From Labia minor (Eukaryota; Arthropoda; Insecta; Dermaptera; Spongiphoridae), in contig OY720348.1 of NCBI GenBank assembly GCA_963082975.1, positions 16,612,078-16,676,077 on the forward strand: a stretch of DNA of 64,000 nucleotides, given 5' to 3'. A program made the position numbers and the translations under genes. The notes beneath the pieces are model-generated. The model saw only the letters and a list, made by a program, of their open reading frames with translations, did no database searches and was not told the DNA's origin. The first letter of the stretch is position 1. Each line of letters begins with the position of its first letter. Of this stretch, positions 44,901 through 53,307 are shown piece by piece.

Positions 44901-47698
44901 TCCTTGAAGAATTTCTTATATCTTTCGCCTTCAGTTTGTGTAATTAAAACACAATTAATTTTCTAGAAACTTTGTGTACGCTCTACAAACAGAGTCGAGG
45001 GGCTGTCGAAAGGGGCTCCCCAGGGGTTGGTGTACGAGTTGCTTGCGATTCTATTATTAATAATATCAAACCAATGTCACTTGAAACATTCAACAGCGTT
45101 TGTCATTGGCGTAGCTGACAATTCCCGCACCATTAAAAAAAACACCCGGAGAAAGATTTGTCACTTGTACTTTTTTTTTTGGGGGGGGGGATTTGAAAGG
45201 AGAACTAACTAAGTGTTGGAATACTGAGATTCTAGAAGAAATACCCCCAGCAGATTTTCCTATAAATATCAATATGGATGTGTCCCATCCCCATCACTTT
45301 AATTAACATCCTTGCAAGAGAGGTTGAGCCTAAAATCCTAATTGTTTAATTTCTATCAAATAATTTTGCACATGAGAGACAATTCTAATGAAAATAAAAC
45401 AATTATTCAATTTTGCAGTAATTTCAAATGTTTTTAGTCTTGTGGACGAGGTTCTATGGGGGTGTAAATAACCAACATCCTATATAAATTAAATTAGACA
45501 AAGAAATAACTTTGAAAACTAACAAAAGGCAAAAGATTGATTTGTATTCTTGTCTTGTTTAAAGATAAAAATATGATTTATATATATATATATAATTTTG
45601 AGCATATCTTATTCAAACTAGCATGTTTGTTTTTACCGACTGATGATAGAAAAGGGAAGGTATTATTTTCACACCAAATTTCATATGTGGAGATTTTTAC
45701 ACGAATCATGCAATTTGTTAACAGAAAAAAGTATTTGTAGCATGATGTCTGTCCGTCCGTCTGTGTATCCGTATAGACTTGTACAGCTTGAACGGGTCAA
45801 CGGATTTTGATAAAATTTGGTATATTTATTTAATCCATTAGTAGCATGAATTCATAATCTTTGTCTATATCCAGAAACTGGAAGTGATAGTTTACAAAGT
45901 ATTAATTTTATATTCATTGTCGGAAATTTTTCAGTTAAAATATAGTACTAACTAATCATTGAGTAATTAAACTAAAAATAAAAACCAATAATGTAATTTA
46001 GTCATTTTAATTCAAGTTCTAAAAAATACTTTTTTTTATACTTTATATATATATATATATAATGTTATTTGGAAATTAATTTATTTTAAATCTTCGGTCG
46101 GTTCTGTGCCTAGCCACAGCCCCATTTTTTACAATTGGTAATAGATTATTGTATTAGAAAATGAAATCAATTGCTAATTTAGAAAAAGGTATTCATTATC
46201 AATGGAGATGGAAGTGTAAAGTGTGCATCCAATTTGATTAAATTAGCTTATGAGTTTCAATGATAATCAGACATATTTTTTAACCAACCATGCCCCTTTC
46301 TCTTTCAATTTTATGCGTGTGGTCTTTTGGATTAGAAAAAAAAAATATAAAATACTTTTATGCTCTTATAAAGCTGGTGAAGATGATAAATTGAAGTGTG
46401 AATTTGATTAATTTTAATTCCTCTTATGTTTATTTTCCATATCCATTCCACCTCCAGAACCCTCTTTTTGTTGCGATAAAGTATTTTCCAACACCTTTCC
46501 CGGTTAATCAACAATAAAAATTAAGTTGATTAATTTCTGTTTACAATCCGAGTAGTCTATTGAACAAAGAATGAATGGACCGTCAACCCAGTCAAACCAC
46601 CCTCCTTTCAAAGTTGTCAATCTATTTCTCCGATTTCCCCTTCCCCTCCGTTTTATGTATGACAGTGTCAACATTTAATTGAGCTGCGAATTTATGAACG
46701 ACCGTTTTAATGATTAATCAAAACAATAATAATCTTGTGTTAATGATCTTTTAATGATATTTAAATAATTAATGTTATATAATAACTATATTTAATTTCA
46801 TCTTTTATGTTTCTAATAAAAGAGAAACCATCTTTAAGTATATGTATATATTTTGGTAACCAATAATAAATAAATACAATAACACTAACGATCAATGATG
46901 TAAAAAGAAAATAAAAATAATTAATCTAATATCGAAAATGAATAAAAATTCTAATATTAATCAATTCTAGGATTTTGTTTACATTTTTATTTTATGATTG
47001 TTCTTCCTTCTAGGCCAAAATCAATTGAAAAGTTACCAATTCAAATGATACATAATTTTCTTGAAGAAAGTTCACCATTAGGATGTTAGCAACAATTCAT
47101 TAACAATGAAATTTTGAACTAAATTAATTATTTAAAAACATAATACAATAAAAAATATAATAATACTAAAATAAATAGTTTCCTATATAATAAAATCAAT
47201 AAATCAAACATATATTTTCATTTTATATATTATATATACTTAATTTTTATAATTGTAAACATCGTTTTATAATAAATATAATTGTTTGTTTATTTCAAAC
47301 ACGAGAACTATCTTATTTTTAAATATTAAGAAAAAAAAATTAGATATTATATTTTAATGGATATTATCAATAAATATAAAAAAGATAGAATTTTTTTTTT
47401 TTAAATTACACATCGTTTATTAATATTTTTTGGTTTAAAAACAATATTTTTAACAAAGTTTGTTTAGTATGGCGATGATTTTATTTATCGGAGAGGGTGT
47501 GTTGGAACATATTTTACTAATACAAATGGCTAAATGGGTGAATTCGAAGCTCACCATTGAGCAGACGAAGTGCATCGGTAGCTCCGGACGTTTTGAGCGC
47601 ATCCTCTAATTGAGAGCGTCGTTTCATTTCAAGTTCAAGCTGATCCTGAAGACGTCGCCGCGCCTTCCTCTCTTTTTTCAATCTCTTCTGATATAGAA
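27316..47698 (-). CDS. dac: dachshund (dac/DACH), C-terminal part, five exons, 5' part outside window
   Basis: Joined from 47555-47698, 43653-43889, 31522-31587, 31345-31428 and 27316-27368 (minus strand), giving 193 residues and a TAG stop. The first exon reads QKRLKKERKARRRLQDQLEL and matches the conserved C-terminal coiled-coil (DACHbox-C) of DACH proteins, vertebrate form QKRLKKEKKAKRKLQEALEF. It is followed by SGATDALRLLN where vertebrates have a STDSLRVLN-like run. Dac is a nuclear co-regulator of the SKI/SNO/DAC family acting with Eyes absent and Sine oculis in eye, leg and neural patterning; that is family knowledge. The N-terminal SKI/SNO/DAC DNA-binding domain is not in the window and should lie beyond 64000. 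All junctions have GT-AG ends and phase 1. The comparison is from memory of the family, not from a search. Gene identity is very secure; whether every exon is used in one transcript is inferred. Confidence 0.93.
28845..29300. repeat. F-family repeat copy 2, with internal duplication
   Basis: A module CATCCAGTCATGG...ACTTTACCAATG...TTTTTTAATTCC occurs twice (28848 and 29021), followed by the palindrome TTCGGTTCGGTTTGGATATA around AT-rich DNA and TATATCCAAA. Shares modules with 5480-5830 and 32240-32580. Confidence 0.55.
29840..30360. promoter_or_regulatory. CpG-rich, GC-rich island inside dac last intron
   Basis: About 500 bp of G/C-rich sequence in very AT-rich DNA. It has many CpGs between 30110 and 30330, a CCGGCCAATGG (CCAAT-like) box near 30160, and GA-rich runs on the plus strand near 30030-30120. 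Long overlapping open frames occur in several registers on both strands, as expected of GC-rich DNA, and none resembles a known protein. On the minus strand an acceptor-like CTTATCGACAG near 30320 precedes an in-phase open frame of about 50 codons ending at a TAG, so an alternative dac terminal exon cannot be excluded. A regulatory element or internal promoter is the other reading. Confidence 0.4.
31345..31428 (-). CDS. dac: dac exon: SLAQELELERKSRQ helix
   Basis: 84 bp, 28 codons, acceptor CTCGTTACAG (AG at 31430-31429), donor CCAAG|GTGAGT (GT at 31344-31343). It encodes SLAQELELERKSRQQQQAER followed by EVKSPLQ, a charged helix followed by a Gln run and a short SPLQ motif. The composition (Glu/Leu/Arg/Gln) and the conserved SLAQELELERKSRQ string are typical of arthropod Dac C-termini. 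Phase 1 at both ends. The overlapping open frame in another register of the same strand here is a shadow. Confidence 0.92.
31522..31587 (-). CDS. dac: dac small cassette exon, 66 bp, probably alternatively spliced
   Basis: 66 bp, exactly 22 codons, phase 1 at both ends. The peptide starts ELGRKYSELDPEATG and ends FALQYTR. The donor is CGGG|GTAATT (GT at 31521-31520). The acceptor is ATATTTTAG (AG at 31589-31588), preceded by a weak, A-interrupted pyrimidine tract. The open frame, both splice sites and phase agreement with its neighbours support it as real. The weak acceptor, symmetric phase and only 93 bp of intron before the next exon suggest a regulated cassette. The peptide has no motif I recognise. 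Joining 43653 directly to 31428 would also give a continuous protein (NYS-E-SLAQELELERK), which is the arrangement I recall for fly Dac. Confidence 0.75.
32240..32580. repeat. F-family repeat copy 3
   Basis: The left end ATAAATCGGTAATTGTTTAC is approximately inverted at the right end (GTAAACAATTACGCATAAAT). The centre has the TTTTCGGTTTAAATATAG ... ATATATCCAAATCGAA palindrome. The right portion contains GGAAAGTTTCTTTGAAATTA, shared with copy 1. Gives the best view of the termini. Confidence 0.6.
32625..33036 (+). mobile_element. HINE-A copy 7, 5'-truncated, in dac intron
   Basis: Forward orientation on the plus strand (antisense to dac). It starts within GGTTTGAGCTAGAATAATG, includes CAACCGGAAGAGGGTCAT, and ends GCGATATAGTCGAG, hairpin GAGTG-GAGA-CACTC, CAGCTTA. 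Confidence 0.87.
33893..33985 (-). repeat. inverted duplicate of 34337-34427
   Basis: GGGTATTGGAAAGGTTCAAA through ACAAAGTTCCCAATACATAT is the near-perfect reverse complement of 34337-34427. The left flank differs, so this is a separate partial copy of the element at 34253-34557 or a local inverted duplication. Confidence 0.8.
34253..34557. mobile_element. MITE with ~75-bp terminal inverted repeats
   Basis: Left arm ATTCATAAAAATTAAATATT... (34253-34330) and right arm ...GAATATTTAATTTTTATGAA (34478-34557) are near-perfect inverted copies that include AGTGTTTATAAAAACAAAAA. The core carries the segment also found inverted at 33893-33985. A third, single arm lies at 35180-35255, beyond the Tc1/IS630 insertion. 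Confidence 0.75.
34561..35109 (-). mobile_element. Tc1/mariner (IS630-type) element, internally deleted, 549 bp
   Basis: Terminal inverted repeats of at least 32 bp start CAGGGTGCTTCAAAAAAATG at each end, flanked by TA (34559-34560 and 35110-35111). On the minus strand the left part of a transposase gives the helix-turn-helix piece TRLVLELFQRSPNKSSRQGA, then SDVSASSVLRILKR. A deletion then joins it to PARSPDLTPLDFFLWGTVKD, which holds the conserved SPDLTPLDFFLWG near the third catalytic acidic residue, and on to the C-terminus and stop (34694). Most of the catalytic DDE/D domain is missing, so it is non-autonomous. Confidence 0.92.
35338..35838 (-). mobile_element. internally deleted mariner, copy 4
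   Basis: Minus orientation. It has terminal sequence GGTCAATAAGTC near 35830, an ATGGAAAA start region (35655-35662) joined to KIHEFGYELLSHPP, and the PSDYFLFPNLKTWLDGKRLD-like piece (35500-35590). The left terminal part is AAAACCTGTGTTTCATTCG in reverse. Same deletion junction as copies 2 and 3. Inactive. Confidence 0.85.
36028..36066 (-). repeat. solitary mariner terminus
   Basis: AATTCAAAAAGCCACGGACT then TATTGACCTGACCTCGTA is the terminal repeat of the same mariner family without the rest of the element, about 190 bp beyond copy 4. A relic of a second element or of a local duplication. Confidence 0.7.
36540..37175. promoter_or_regulatory. candidate conserved non-coding element in dac intron
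   Basis: A patch of complex, non-repetitive sequence. It holds homeodomain-like cores (several ATTA/TAAT, CAATTAG near 36590 and 36620), an octamer-like ATGCAAAT near 36608 and a second ATGCAAAC near 36853. A CTC-triplet run and a C-run (36667-36708) interrupt it. There is no sustained open frame resembling a protein. Composition and location in an intron of a developmental regulator suggest an enhancer; conservation cannot be judged from one genome. Confidence 0.3.
36667..36708. repeat. (CTC)n triplet run followed by a C-run
   Basis: About nine CTC/TCC triplets, then a run of nine to ten C. Interrupts an otherwise complex patch of the dac intron. Confidence 0.9.
37401..39441. mobile_element. 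2-kb foldback with ~0.5-kb inverted repeats
   Basis: Begins TACTAGCAAAAATT and ends AATTTTTGCTAGTA, flanked by TA. The left arm (37401 to about 37960) and right arm (about 38935 to 39441) are inverted copies. Shared runs include ATAAAGAAAAATCGAT, AAAATCATCTT, GTGCTTCC and TTTATGACTATTTT. The left arm itself carries a module twice (37520-37690 and 37720-37850: TGACGTCA..., GTGCTTCC..., AAATATATTATA). The central kilobase looks like unique DNA, so this could be one long-TIR element or two inverted neighbours. Confidence 0.7.
41003..41216. repeat. tandem duplication, two ~109-bp units
   Basis: The unit from CCAAAAACCAGAAAAATT to CCGATAATTACATAAA is present twice, back to back, with only a few differences (CAACGCTTC/CAACGTTTC, TACTTTC/TACTTCC). 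The high identity suggests a recent local duplication. Confidence 0.9.
41968..41995. repeat. (TAA)n microsatellite
   Basis: Triplet tract. In one frame it gives a run of Tyr codons on the minus strand, which is an artefact and not a gene. Confidence 0.9.
42124..42373. mobile_element. hAT MITE (CAGGGGTGGCCA type), 250 bp
   Basis: Starts CAGGGGTGGCCATAC and ends GTTTGACCACCGTTG (imperfect inverted repeats). Flanks ATATATAA and TTATATAA agree at seven of eight positions. The interior repeats the phrase AGAGCCATATTGAAAAATCG. Typical of a widespread hAT-derived MITE group. Confidence 0.88.
42470..43150. promoter_or_regulatory. candidate conserved non-coding patch upstream of dac 43.65-kb exon
   Basis: Repeat-free, higher-GC sequence including GTTATTATGTATAAGATG and AAATTAAGTGTC (42580-42620), AAACCGGGTTG (42730) and TACGCCATGGCAATG (43030). 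No credible coding potential. Proposed as a regulatory patch by context only. Confidence 0.25.
43653..43889 (-). CDS. dac: dac exon: Pro/Gln-rich linker plus conserved WNYSGLELMG block
   Basis: 237 bp (79 codons), acceptor CTTGCAG (AG at 43891-43890), donor TCAG|GTGAGT (GT at 43652-43651). The first half encodes STSEHRGPSEAAEAAYTRGG and a linker of Pro, Ala and Gln (APPGPPQAPPSAPPQQ). The second half encodes DNKQWNYSGLELMGTG followed by AAFWQNYS. The block around WNYSGLELMGTGAAFWQNYS matches what I recall of insect Dac. GC content is far above the surrounding DNA. The starting base is fixed by frame: using the AG two bases further in runs into a stop. Phase 1 at both ends. Confidence 0.92.
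43890..47554 (-). other. dac intron, about 3.7 kb
   Basis: GT at 47554 and AG at 43890. It contains one complete HINE-C copy (45.6-46.1 kb). The rest is unique sequence, including moderately complex patches near 44.2-45.1 kb and 46.5-46.7 kb. No extra exon was seen. Confidence 0.8.
45633..46123 (+). mobile_element. HINE-C copy 3, both ends present
   Basis: 5' end TTACCGACTGATGATAG, then GGGAAGGTATTATTTTCACA, a short CCGT/CTGT microsatellite (45750-45767), CAACGGATTTTGATAAAATT, and CATTGTCGGAAATTTTTCAG. The 3' end has the subterminal complement TTCGGTCGGT (46093-46102), then hairpin CTGTG-CCTAGC-CACAG and CCCC. Defines the 3' terminus of family C. Confidence 0.8.
47555..47698 (-). CDS. dac: dac exon: C-terminal coiled coil (DACHbox-C)
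   Basis: 144 bp, opened by a TTGTTTCAG acceptor (AG at 47700-47699) and closed by AATG|GTGAGC (GT at 47554-47553). It starts with two bases of a split codon, then LYQKRLKKERKARRRLQDQ, then ELEMKRRSQLEDALKTSG and ATDALRLLN. The run is highly charged with heptad-like leucines, as expected of the helical segment through which DACH proteins interact with partners such as Eya. This is the most conserved stretch in the window and the anchor for the identification. Reading through the donor would add only a dozen residues before a stop, so splicing to the next exon is preferred. Confidence 0.95.
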
Positions 47699-48284
47699 CT
47701 GAAACAAAATAAATGAAAATATTTATTAATGAAATAGGAGCAGGTTTATTATATTTTTGTTCGGGATACTGATACTTGATTGATAATTCATGGAATTTAC
47801 TATCATGAGGAAAAAAAAAATGATACCAAACATGCATCCAAAATAAATAACCCAGAATTCAAAGGTGGAGACTCAAATTCCATGGAACAAAACTGAATAT
47901 ATTATTTTGGATCTAAATATGATGTGTTCAATAAAAAAAAAATTCCAATATAATTATATATGTATATTGGTTATGAGTTGAGTTTTGTTCCCTTTGTTCT
48001 AATTCTTTATTATCCATCATGAAATTATATATACAATATATATTTATTGAATTAATCAGAAAGATATCGGAAGGAATAATGAGAGGAGAATTAATTGAAT
48101 GAATTTATGGAAGCCCCCAGGACAGCGACGTTTTCGAAACTAAAATGGTGCATTTTTAATTGAATAAATAAAAATTCTCTCGCAATAAAAAAAAATTAAA
48201 TTAATAAACATCCTACGATTAGTAAATAGAAAAATAAAACATATTAGATTCTAGTTTTATTAAGAATGTTCTGACATATGTATT

Positions 48285-48520
48285 CAGGGCCGTTCTAGGG
48301 TTTTCAGCGCCCCGGGCAAAACAAAATTTGGCGCCCTTTCACACAAAAATATATAAATTTACTGTAAATTAAAGAAAAAATATAATAAAAGAGAAAAAAA
48401 AACAAAATTATACACAAAATTAATGAAAGTAAAAAAAATGTGATTTTATTTTTATATCGGCGCCCCTCAAAATTTGGCGTCCCGGGCGGTTGGCAAGCTT
48501 GACCGCCGCTTTATCCGGCG
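48285..48520. mobile_element. hAT-like MITE (CAGGGCCGTTCTAGGG type)
   Basis: Starts CAGGGCCGTTCTAGGGTTTT and continues CAGCGCCCCGGGCAAAAC. The right part has GGCGTCCCGGGCGGTTGG and ends in a degraded terminus near 48520. The GCGCCC motifs occur in inverted arrangement. No clean target duplication, so class is by resemblance. Confidence 0.5.
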
Positions 48521-50383
48521 TTATATATATTCTTTCTTATCACAGTGATTAAAAAAAACATGTTTTAACTCAAAATTAACAACATTTCTCAAAATTCTTA
48601 TAGAAGAAGAATTTGGCTCTCGTTCCACTTTAATAGTATAATTTTCAATTATTTAGTCTTCTTTCTTTTTTCGAAGATTATGGGTCAAGATTACAGAGAA
48701 GAAGAATCAAGGGGGAGATAATAGACTATCCTCTGGAGATTAGTGGGTGTTTTTTTTTATTTTTGGTTTGTGCGGAAAAAAAAACAAACGGAGCTAAAAA
48801 CAATAAAATCCATTTGAAGAAGAAAAGTGGAAATTGGCACGCAAAACACCACTCACCGATGGGATTTATTTCTTCAAGAGAGGCACATGAGAATCAAAAT
48901 CGATTGAACCACTACGAAGATAATAAATTGTAAAAGAGAATTTCCAAGGGTGGGGGGAAATGTGGCGGAAGGAGGGGAAGAGAAGAAAATCAATAAATAA
49001 TTATAGTAAACTACAAATTAATAATGATAATAAAAACAAAAACAAAAAAGAAGTTATTAATTTTTTTTTTTGTTATTTGTTTTAAATAGAATATTAATAA
49101 AGGAAAATAATTGGGAGAGTATATTTTCTTCTTATAAAAATTCAGGAAGCGATACAATTCTTTTTGTTAAGATATTGTCTTGTTGTTGGGATATCAGTGG
49201 GATACTTTAAGAAAAAAATTTTTTTTGTTATTGTAAATGGGGAATTTTTTAGTTCCTAGTATTTTGGTTGGTCATTTGTGATGCGGTTCGTAATTTTTTA
49301 AAAAAAAAAAACATCGATTAATAAAAGATGAATGTGTAGAAATAATAAATTTTCTTGTTGTTCCTTTTTCTGTTGAGAAAAATTGATTGCACACAAAGAG
49401 GATTGTTTAAAAAATTGAATGATAGTTTGTGTGTATATTATTTATTGATAAACAATTCTTTTATCTTTAAAGCAAATAAATAAATGGATTGTTTTGATTG
49501 TTCTCGCCTTTGAGGCTCGGGTCCGAGACTTGGATGGGCTTCCGGCCATAGAGAAACCCCCCGCCGGTGCGAACGGGCCCCAATCCCACAGCAGGGTTCC
49601 ATCGACTAGCTCGCAATTAACCGGGCTCGAAGAAACATACGGCTAATTGAATCGGGGGGGGCTCCCCCACCTTTAAAAAAACTCCCTCGGCTTTGTTCCT
49701 TGGGAGGAAGAAGAAGAAGAAGAAAAAAAAATTCAGCGGCGCTGCTGCCCAATTTGCTCGACTGCACTTTGGATATCCAAACAACACAACAAATGGCATC
49801 GAAGACCACACAGATTCGAAATGGATGGGCGGGGGGGGGGAAGAGAGAGAGAGGAAAGAAAGGGGATAAGAACCAGGCTCTGCTGACCCGCTGCCCGAAG
49901 ACAAACGACCTTCAAGGATCAGGATCAGGATCGAGGACCGGTGCCAATCCGATCGGGATGTTTGGGCGTCCGCAGATAATCATTGTAATCCGAGGAGGGC
50001 CTGGCTAAGATGGAACACGAACCAATCACAATGGCGCAGCTCAGTTAATGACAGGTTTCAACACAAGTAATAAAAATCATACAATGGGTTGTGTGTGCTT
50101 ATTATTCTACTCGTGGAGCAAGATGGCAGCCGTTCACTAGACCAAGAAATTGATGGATTATCTAATCATCTCGTAGTTTAATACTCATTTTGTAATGCAA
50201 ACTCGAGCAAAAAGAATGTTGCTCTGTTAATTGTCGGAATTTGATCCTTAGGGTGGTAAATATCCTCTCCTTCATGTATGCTCGTCAATTATCCAAATGA
50301 AAAAGATTCTAAGAAGAGAGAAGAAGGGTGAGGTGGTGGATTTTCATTCTATCCGTAATGAAGATTTTTCTATATGCTATCAA

Positions 50384-50414
<31 letters not shown>

Positions 50415-50999
50415 GTGAAGTTCAGAAAAGATGGATCAGATCAAGAGTTCCGATAGGTTTACGTTCTTTCCATAAATCATCAATGGTCAACCATGAAATC
50501 ACTCGATTCCAATCCTCCAATCAAAAATATCTACTAGTAACTCTCAATTCTTATCATCCCCCACCCCACCCTCCTTTCCTTCTTCTTCATAAATTAAACA
50601 TTCTTTAACCTGTCTTTATCCCCCGAATAAGCCATTGTATAATTTATTTTATTTTCTTATTTGATCCCAATTAATTTTTAAATAAGACGCTTCGTTTTGT
50701 TTTTTTGTTTTTTTATTTTTTTCCACCCACTTGAATTTTTCTTTCTCTCTTTATCTTTAATCTTATTATTAATATTATTCCAAAATTAATGTCATTTACA
50801 AAATTCTTGAAAATAATATATATATAACCGAGCGAGAGAGAGAATTCTCAAATTCTTGACAAATAATTAAAATAATTAATAAAAATGAACACAGGCATTT
50901 ATTGTTAATTTGTTTTTTTTTTTAATCTTACTATATTAATTTAATTTTAATATTATATGAAAGTATAAAAGATAGAAGGAAAATTAAATTTTATAAAAA

Positions 51000-51031
<32 letters not shown>

Positions 51032-51269
51032 ATATCTTTGTGATAATTTACAAAAAAAAAAACTATGTGTAAAATAATAATACTCGGGTGAGCAAATTAC
51101 AAAATAAATAATAGATTAATTAAAAAAAAATAAAGAAACAAAGAAGATTCTCTTTTTAAATGAGTGATTTATTAAAATTTCAGCTAAGAAATAGATAAAA
51201 TATGTCTGAATTAAAGAATTTAAAAACAAAAAATTCCTTAGAAATTTAAATAAACAAATCCATAATATT

Positions 51270-51529
51270 CAGTGGTGTATTGGGAGGGGACCGCGGGGAA
51301 CGACGTTCCCTTACTTTTTTTCAGAACCGGAACGCGTTTCAGTACTTTTTCATATCCCGACAACTCCCACTAAAATATACTGTTAGAATTTCTTTTTTTG
51401 TGTTGTAAATATTTCGTATAGTAAGAATAAGAAAAAATAAAAACTTATAATGAAAAAAAAAATAGTTTTTTTGCTGAAAATAGGACTATTTTTTGCTCCC
51501 TTACCTCTTATTTTACCAATACATCACTG
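51270..51529. mobile_element. hAT MITE, 260 bp, perfect 8-bp target duplication
   Basis: Ends CAGTGGTGTATTGG and CCAATACATCACTG (13 of 14 positions paired), flanked on both sides by ATAATATT (51262-51269 and 51530-51537). Interior AT-rich after a GGGGACCGCGGGGAACGACG segment. No coding capacity. Confidence 0.92.
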
Positions 51530-51779
51530 ATAATATTATTATTAATTTGAAATAAAAGCTATAAGGTTAATAATAATAAATGATTTTGAAAAATTTATTA
51601 TTATTATTATAAGTTATTATTATTTATTTATAAATGATATTTTATCAATTCTATTTGGAATATAAATTGTATGTTTATATTTTATATTCTTTAAATTGAT
51701 TTTAGGTGTAATATTCAATCTCTTGATGGGTAGTGGAGGGGGTGGAGGTAAGTCGATTGAAGAAGAGACAATAGAGTTT

Positions 51780-52080
51780 GGCATGTTCGTTTAAATTCCA
51801 CAATTAATTTCAATGGGATTCAGGTATCATATCCTAATATTGGCTCTTAATTCTCTTATCTACCTAAAATTTTACATTAATTATGCAAAATTTCCCCTAT
51901 ACAAGTTAGTTGGTTCTGATTCATTTGCATAGAGCAACACTTGAGCGTTGTGTTGTCATTTCGAGTATGTCAACAATAGTTCCAGGGCATCCCCCCTCCC
52001 CCCGTGTCATGTTCAGGGCACTCTTAGGCGCTTCTAACCATCAATGATGGTGAAGACATGAACCGATAATTAATTAACTA
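51780..52080. promoter_or_regulatory. candidate conserved non-coding patch
   Basis: Unique sequence with clustered motifs (ATTAATTATGC near 51885, ATTTGCATAGAG near 51933, TGTTGTCATTTCGAG near 51950) between low-complexity AT-rich stretches. No open frame of interest. Inference only. Confidence 0.22.
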
Positions 52081-53280
52081 ACTATAATCGATTTCTATTT
52101 GGGTAAATAATTCTTTGTTCCATTTCTAGATAATTAAAAATTAACATATTTTTAATTTACTCGGCTCTTTGAGACACCTCTCAAGAGATGGCGCGTCAAG
52201 TTCGACCTGACCTAGCGCTTCTTTGCAAAGAAACTAACAAAATATTTCATAACATAATATATATGTTCGAAACTTTTCCAAAACATCACTTTGAAAATAA
52301 TTCATAAAATGATTATTAACAAACAATTGATCTACGCTTATATTTTTTTTTAAAAAAATAGATCACATTCAAAGAATATATATAAAAAAAAATAATTTCA
52401 ATTTATTTAAAACCTTTATATCATTCTATTAGAAAAAAAAAATTAAAATAGGTTAATTAAAATTTTAGTCACTTATAGAAAATATTTATAATTTTGTAAA
52501 TGGTTTTATTATATTCTTTGTAAATGCATGTTTACTCTAATATTAATATAATCTGCAATTGTTACTTTTTGATAGATTGTAGTTAATTTATGACCTGTTT
52601 ATTAATATCACATATGTATCCATTAGAGATGATAAATTTCAATAATAATTATAATAGATATAAACAAATACGACGAAACAAATTGATAAACTTAATGAAT
52701 GCTAATCGCCCGCATTTATATATAAAAAAAACAATAAATATATAAACATACATATTCCAAGATAATTATTATTATTTTTTGTTTAATTTTGAATATATAA
52801 ATGAACACTGTTAATTATTTGTTTTTATCGTACTATTATGATAAAAATTATTTTTTCATGAATGTTGCATAATTATAATATTTATTTTTAATATTTTGTT
52901 GTTAAATAAATTATTTAACGGAAAGCATCCATTTTCTTTATAGATGAGGAGGGGTGTGTATTTGTCATAATAATAATATATTTTTAAAAATAAACAGTCT
53001 GAAGTTAGAAATATAAAAATGGTCGAATGTCGTAGTGTCTTTGTTAAAATGATAAATAATAATAATAATAAATTTAGAATTAGAGAAATTGTAAATTTGA
53101 TTTTTATGATATTATTTAAATCTAAAAATAAAATCTATAGAAACAAATATAGTTTATTCTTTAAAAATAAATCAATAAATTTATTTGATTCACTAAAAAT
53201 TTAAGATAAATAATTGAAAGTGAAAATAAAAGAAGGCTGATTTTGCTATTTTCTTGTAATTTGTTGTCGTGCAACATAAT

Positions 53281-53307
53281 GTGTGTTTGTGTGTGTGTGT
53301 GTGTGTT
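53281..53307. repeat. (GT)n microsatellite
   Basis: GTGTGTTT then a pure GT run, in otherwise unique intron sequence. Confidence 0.9.

Noticed and set aside
49600-50010. GC-rich patch with open frames on both strands, considered as an upstream dac exon
   Set aside because: No frame resembles the coiled-coil or central region of DACH. Good acceptor and donor pairs in phase 1 were not found. The frames are shadows of one another.
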